Shown here one piece after another: positions 60,901 through 64,000 of a stretch of 64,000 bases of DNA; the first letter of the stretch is position 1, and each line of letters starts with the position of its first letter. This DNA comes from Spirosoma rigui (GTDB taxonomy: Bacteria > Bacteroidota > Bacteroidia > Cytophagales > Spirosomataceae): assembly GCF_002067135.1 (NCBI RefSeq), contig NZ_CP020105.1:744001-808000 (forward strand), in the 5' to 3' direction. The notes below the pieces were generated by a model. That model searched no databases. It saw only the letters and a program-made list of their open reading frames with translations, and had not been told where the DNA came from. Both the position numbers and the translations under genes were made by a program.

Positions 60901-61415
60901 GCCGCCCGTTCGGTGAAGGTGGGCACCTTGTCGGGGCCGGGGCCATTGTTGATATACAGTTCGTTGGTACCCCGCAGGCCCTTGAATTTACCAACCGCGC
61001 AAACGTAAATATCCAGCAGCCCATCGCCGTTAACGTCGGCCAGGGTCACGCCCGTCTGCCAGTCGGCGCGACCCGCTACGGCGGCTTTCCCGGTTACGTC
61101 GGTAAAGCTGAAATGATCCTTGCCGGGCGCGGTATTATTGAGGTAGAGCTTATTTGGCCCCTGATTCGACACAAAATACAGGTCGGTCAGCCCATCGTTG
61201 TTGAGATCACCCGCGGCCACGCCCCCCCCGTTGTAGAAGTAGAGGTAATCCAGAATGGACAAGCTGTCGGTATTGCGGAGCTGGTTGCGGAAACCAACCC
61301 CCGTTTGTGCGGAGTCCAGTTGGTGAAACAAGGGAGTTTCATTAGAGACCTTATTCCGCGAACAGGCCGCCAGCAGGCTCGTCGTTGCAACCAGCAGTGC
61401 AATCGCAATTCTCAT
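57943..61415 (-). pseudogene. FG-GAP/ASPIC-UnbV lipoprotein gene split by a frameshift
   Basis: Together two frames make one long FG-GAP protein: an N-terminal part of 827 residues (58932-61415, lipobox LLAAC) and a C-terminal part read to 57943. The frames join near 58981-58987 at a run of six G's on the minus strand. Adding one G restores a single 1157-residue frame and the peptide LFVGGRVVGFAYGKSPVS. The neighbouring paralogue has seven G's at the same point. VCBS-type DxDxDG calcium motifs (FDYDHDGDLD, LADLNNDGWEDL) repeat along the protein, and an ASPIC-UnbV region is centred near RGFESAVAPELLFGLGKR. Its start overlaps the upstream paralogue's stop by 4 bases. I cannot tell mutation, phase variation and sequencing error apart. 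Confidence 0.8.
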
Positions 61416-64000
61416 GGTTTCCTGCGGTTAGCAATCGAAAATACCTGCGCCCGGTCGTTGTTTTTTGCCAGAATGATGAACTGCTGACCATTGGTACCCC
61501 GCCCCGACTGCATCCGGCGGACCTGGCCGCGGACGAAGAAGCCCGTCTGCTCCGGTTTGGTCGCCGTGAAATTCGTCTTGCCATCGCCGAGCAGTAACAG
61601 GCCGTAATTGGCATCGTAGCGACCAATTTCGGTTAGTACGTCGTAGAAATTACCCGTCAGCAGGATATCTGTTTTACCATCGCCGTTGTAATCGCCGGTC
61701 AGGATACCGTAGATCGGCGATGTCTGAGCCTGCAACGGCAGCGCTTTTATAGAAAACGTACCTTTTCCTTCGTTGATCAGGATTGAGGTTTCGGCCATCT
61801 GAACCATTTTTACCGTCATACCCTCCCGCTGCTGCGCCGAGAAGATGTCTTCCAGACCCGCCCGGGCGTAATCGGTATGCTTGATGTATTTGGTTTTAAT
61901 GGATGGAATCCGCTTCTGCAGGTCCGGCTTCTGCGCCATGACACATTCACGTCGTTCACCGTCCGGCCCCACGGGTCGGAAACAGGTGATGATTTGCTCA
62001 TAAGATCCGTTGCGGTCGAAATCATTGCTGTACATCCGGGCGGGTTCATTCACCGACGCTACCATCCGGCTGTTCAGCCCGAGATTGCCCATCACAAAAT
62101 CCAGATCTCCGTCGTGGTCAAGGTCGACCGCCCGAATCGAGTTCCACCAACCGCCGGTTTTGGCCAGCACCTCGGAGTCCAGGCGCTCAAACCCTTTCCC
62201 CGCTTTGTTCTTCAGTACCGTAATGGGCATCCAGTCGCCAACCAGCACCAGGTCAGGATAGCCGTCGTTATCGATATCAGCCCAGACGGCGTCTTTGACC
62301 ATGCCAATCTCGGCAGAAAACGGGATGAGTTCTTTCGTTGCCTTACGGAAGTTGCCCCGGTCGTTGACCAGCAGGAGTTGCTCGGGGTTTTTACCGTACT
62401 CGCCCGAGATCATCCGCCCCCCCACAAACAGGTCCAGGTCGCCGTCGCGGTCAAAGTCGGCAGCCGCCACGCAGGAGTTATTATCTCCGCTACGGGGTTG
62501 GGTGTTGTCCCAAACGAACGTACCCTTGCCATCGTTGCGAAACAGGCGATCAGTCAGGGCTGTCGGATCGTTGAATTCATTCCCCCCCGTTGCGACGTAC
62601 AGGTCCAGATCTTTGTCGCCGTCGGCATCAAAGAACGTAGCAGCTACGTCTTCGGAATAGAGAGCATCGAGCAGGAACGGTTGCTTCTGGGCGACAAAGA
62701 CACCAGATGCCTGCTGGATGTACAGCGATCGGGGCATGTTGGCGGCTCCGCCCAGAAATACATCGTCCAGACCATCGCCGTTGACGTCGCCCACGGCCAG
62801 CGCCGGGCCTTCGCGTGAGAGCATCTGCTTGAGCATACCATCGCGGTTGTAATCGACGAAATCGTTTTCTTTATGCTCGTAGTTTAGCCGCATAGGACCC
62901 GTCACATCGGTAAACAACCGGTTTGCCAACGGAGCGTCGTCGGTGAACGTAGCAGTCTGATCGGCATTTTTCTCCACCAGCGTGAGTGTCGTATTGGCTT
63001 TCGGCGTCCGGATAACCTGCTTGCTGTCGGTAGGCCAGATCACCGTCAGTGAGTCGATGGCGGGGCTGTCGCCCAGGCCAAACACCATCGTCAAATCGAC
63101 CGACGACTCGAAGCCCCGGTTGGGCATCTGCTGTAAATACTGCGTTTCAGGCTTGCCGTCGGCGCCCTTCCGATACACATATACCTTGGCACCAATAGCA
63201 TTGGGATTACGGCCGGAGCCGTTCAGTTTCACGCGCAGAAAATTCTTCTTCCGCTTATCGACGGAGGTGTTCCTGTAGATCGACACGGCCGCATTATTGT
63301 TGTTAACGACCAAGTCCAGATCGCCGTCATTGTCCAGATCGCCGTAGGCCGATCCGTTGGAAAAGCTGGGTTCGCCCAACCCCCATTCGGCCGCTTTGTT
63401 CTCATACTGCATCCCGTTACCCGTATTCCGGAAAGCATAGTTGGGCAGCGGGCTGGACCCCATTTTATTGACGTACTCTTTGTAGTCGAATTTCTTGGTC
63501 CCTTCAATCATCGATTGCAGGTCGGGGTTATCGGCCAGGAAAGCTACGTAATCCTGATCGGTAAGATCTTTCAGGATGCCATTGGCCACGAAAACATCCT
63601 TCCGCCCGTCCATGTCCATATCAAACAGCAGCGCCCCCCAGCTCCAGTCGGTAGCGCTGGTTCCCGCCATCCGGCCGATCTCGGAAAATGTACCGTTGCC
63701 GTTGTTGAGGTGCAGCATATTGCGCGAATCCTGGAAAAAGAAATCCCGTGACTCTTTCAACTGATTGGTCTCGTAGCTGTCGAACGACGTAGTGGTTTTA
63801 AGCCGATAGTCGTCGTCGGGCAGCATATCCGTCACAAAAATATCGAGGTTACCGTCGTTGTTGACGTCGGCAATATCGGCCCCCATGGAAGCCAGACTGG
63901 TATGGCCCATCTGGTTCTCGATGTCTTCTTTGAACGTACCGTTTTTCTGATTGATGTACAGGTAGTCGCGCTCGTAAAAATCATTGGAGATGTAAATATC
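61412..64000 (-). CDS. FG-GAP/ASPIC-UnbV lipoprotein-type protein, partial
   Basis: A frame of at least 863 residues that runs off the right edge of the window, so the N-terminus (signal or lipobox) is missing. It consists of FG-GAP/VCBS blades with DxDxDG calcium-binding turns (MGADIADVNNDGNLDI, GDLDNDGDLDLVVNNNN, FFDADGDKDLDLYVATGG) and an ASPIC-UnbV segment around RGFESSVDLTMVFGLGDS. Such proteins are secreted propellers thought to bind ligands or other surface proteins. The frame has a G7 tract at 62417-62423 that is intact. Its stop overlaps the start of the next gene (ATGA), so both are translated as a pair. Confidence 0.88.
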   Translation of the reverse strand, partial: DIYISNDFYERDYLYINQKNGTFKEDIENQMGHTSLASMGADIADVNNDGNLDIFVTDMLPDDDYRLKTTTSFDSYETNQLKESRDFFFQDSRNMLHLNNGNGTFSEIGRMAGTSATDWSWGALLFDMDMDGRKDVFVANGILKDLTDQDYVAFLADNPDLQSMIEGTKKFDYKEYVNKMGSSPLPNYAFRNTGNGMQYENKAAEWGLGEPSFSNGSAYGDLDNDGDLDLVVNNNNAAVSIYRNTSVDKRKKNFLRVKLNGSGRNPNAIGAKVYVYRKGADGKPETQYLQQMPNRGFESSVDLTMVFGLGDSPAIDSLTVIWPTDSKQVIRTPKANTTLTLVEKNADQTATFTDDAPLANRLFTDVTGPMRLNYEHKENDFVDYNRDGMLKQMLSREGPALAVGDVNGDGLDDVFLGGAANMPRSLYIQQASGVFVAQKQPFLLDALYSEDVAATFFDADGDKDLDLYVATGGNEFNDPTALTDRLFRNDGKGTFVWDNTQPRSGDNNSCVAAADFDRDGDLDLFVGGRMISGEYGKNPEQLLLVNDRGNFRKATKELIPFSAEIGMVKDAVWADIDNDGYPDLVLVGDWMPITVLKNKAGKGFERLDSEVLAKTGGWWNSIRAVDLDHDGDLDFVMGNLGLNSRMVASVNEPARMYSNDFDRNGSYEQIITCFRPVGPDGERRECVMAQKPDLQKRIPSIKTKYIKHTDYARAGLEDIFSAQQREGMTVKMVQMAETSILINEGKGTFSIKALPLQAQTSPIYGILTGDYNGDGKTDILLTGNFYDVLTEIGRYDANYGLLLLGDGKTNFTATKPEQTGFFVRGQVRRMQSGRGTNGQQFIILAKNNDRAQVFSIANRRKP

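Noticed and set aside
61877..62818. 313-codon plus-strand frame opposite the FG-GAP gene
   Set aside because: DxDxDG-repeat codons produce long reverse frames with V/I/H-rich nonsense; no coding features.
1..64000. CRISPR arrays, insertion sequences, prophage or defence islands
   Set aside because: I found no spaced direct repeats, transposases, integrases or restriction-type genes anywhere in the window.

Overview
The window looks like chromosomal DNA of a Bacteroidota member of the order Cytophagales, most like the Spirosomaceae (Spirosoma-type). That placement is inferred from gene content and signals, not from a database search. The supporting signs are a TonB receptor with an N-terminal carboxypeptidase-regulatory-like domain, a TPR/DUF4292/EnvC-like gene trio, a three-gene sdhCAB set with one cytochrome b subunit, DUF5522, DUF5060 and DUF2520 genes, large FG-GAP/ASPIC-UnbV lipoproteins, and promoters of the Bacteroidota form TTG-N20-TANNTTTG. 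Composition is fairly even and moderately GC-rich. I see no phage, insertion sequence, CRISPR array or replication origin.

Layout. 0.1-3 kb: a secreted FGE-fold protein, folK and an aspartate-type aminotransferase. 3-6.5 kb: a TonB receptor with a histidine-rich small membrane protein, and an unannotated 58-residue membrane peptide with its own promoter and terminator. 6.5-16.4 kb: housekeeping genes, namely two RluA-type pseudouridine synthases, panB, the TPR/DUF4292/EnvC-like cell-envelope operon, an Ohr-type peroxide reductase, a Dabb protein, rpmB, DUF5522 and ornithine aminotransferase. 16.4-20.7 kb: a zinc metallopeptidase fused to MORN repeats, a Ycf48-like protein, a small sigma/anti-sigma pair and a DUF2520 dehydrogenase-like protein. 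20.7-24.5 kb: three glycosyltransferases, the last two coupled by an ATGA overlap. 24.5-29.3 kb: a J-domain protein, a cut-short DUF5060 protein, a PlsC-like acyltransferase, an outer-membrane barrel, and a desaturase that strongly resembles eukaryotic dihydroceramide delta-4 desaturase.

29.4-36.3 kb: DsbD, a phytanoyl-CoA dioxygenase family protein divergent from an AraC regulator, glyA and tatC. 36.3-45.3 kb: a tightly packed eight-gene minus-strand operon (SpoIIM-like, six-helix membrane protein, DUF4129, DUF4350, MoxR ATPase, two secreted unknowns, DUF58) with a divergent RDD gene. 45.4-53.4 kb: M20 amidohydrolase, a repeat-bearing lipoprotein, sdhCAB, fabD, tRNA-Gln(UUG) and a TetR regulator. 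53.4-64 kb: a secreted polymer/surface region with a GH65 glycosidase, a barrel-like protein, a vanadate-type haloperoxidase/PAP2 lipoprotein, and two large FG-GAP/ASPIC-UnbV proteins. One of these two is split by a one-base loss in a G tract; the other runs off the window end.

The most interesting items are the DEGS-like bacterial desaturase, the MoxR operon carrying two extra secreted genes between MoxR and DUF58, the homopolymer frameshift in one FG-GAP lipoprotein whose neighbouring paralogue keeps the longer tract, the metallopeptidase-MORN fusion, and the isolated small membrane peptide.
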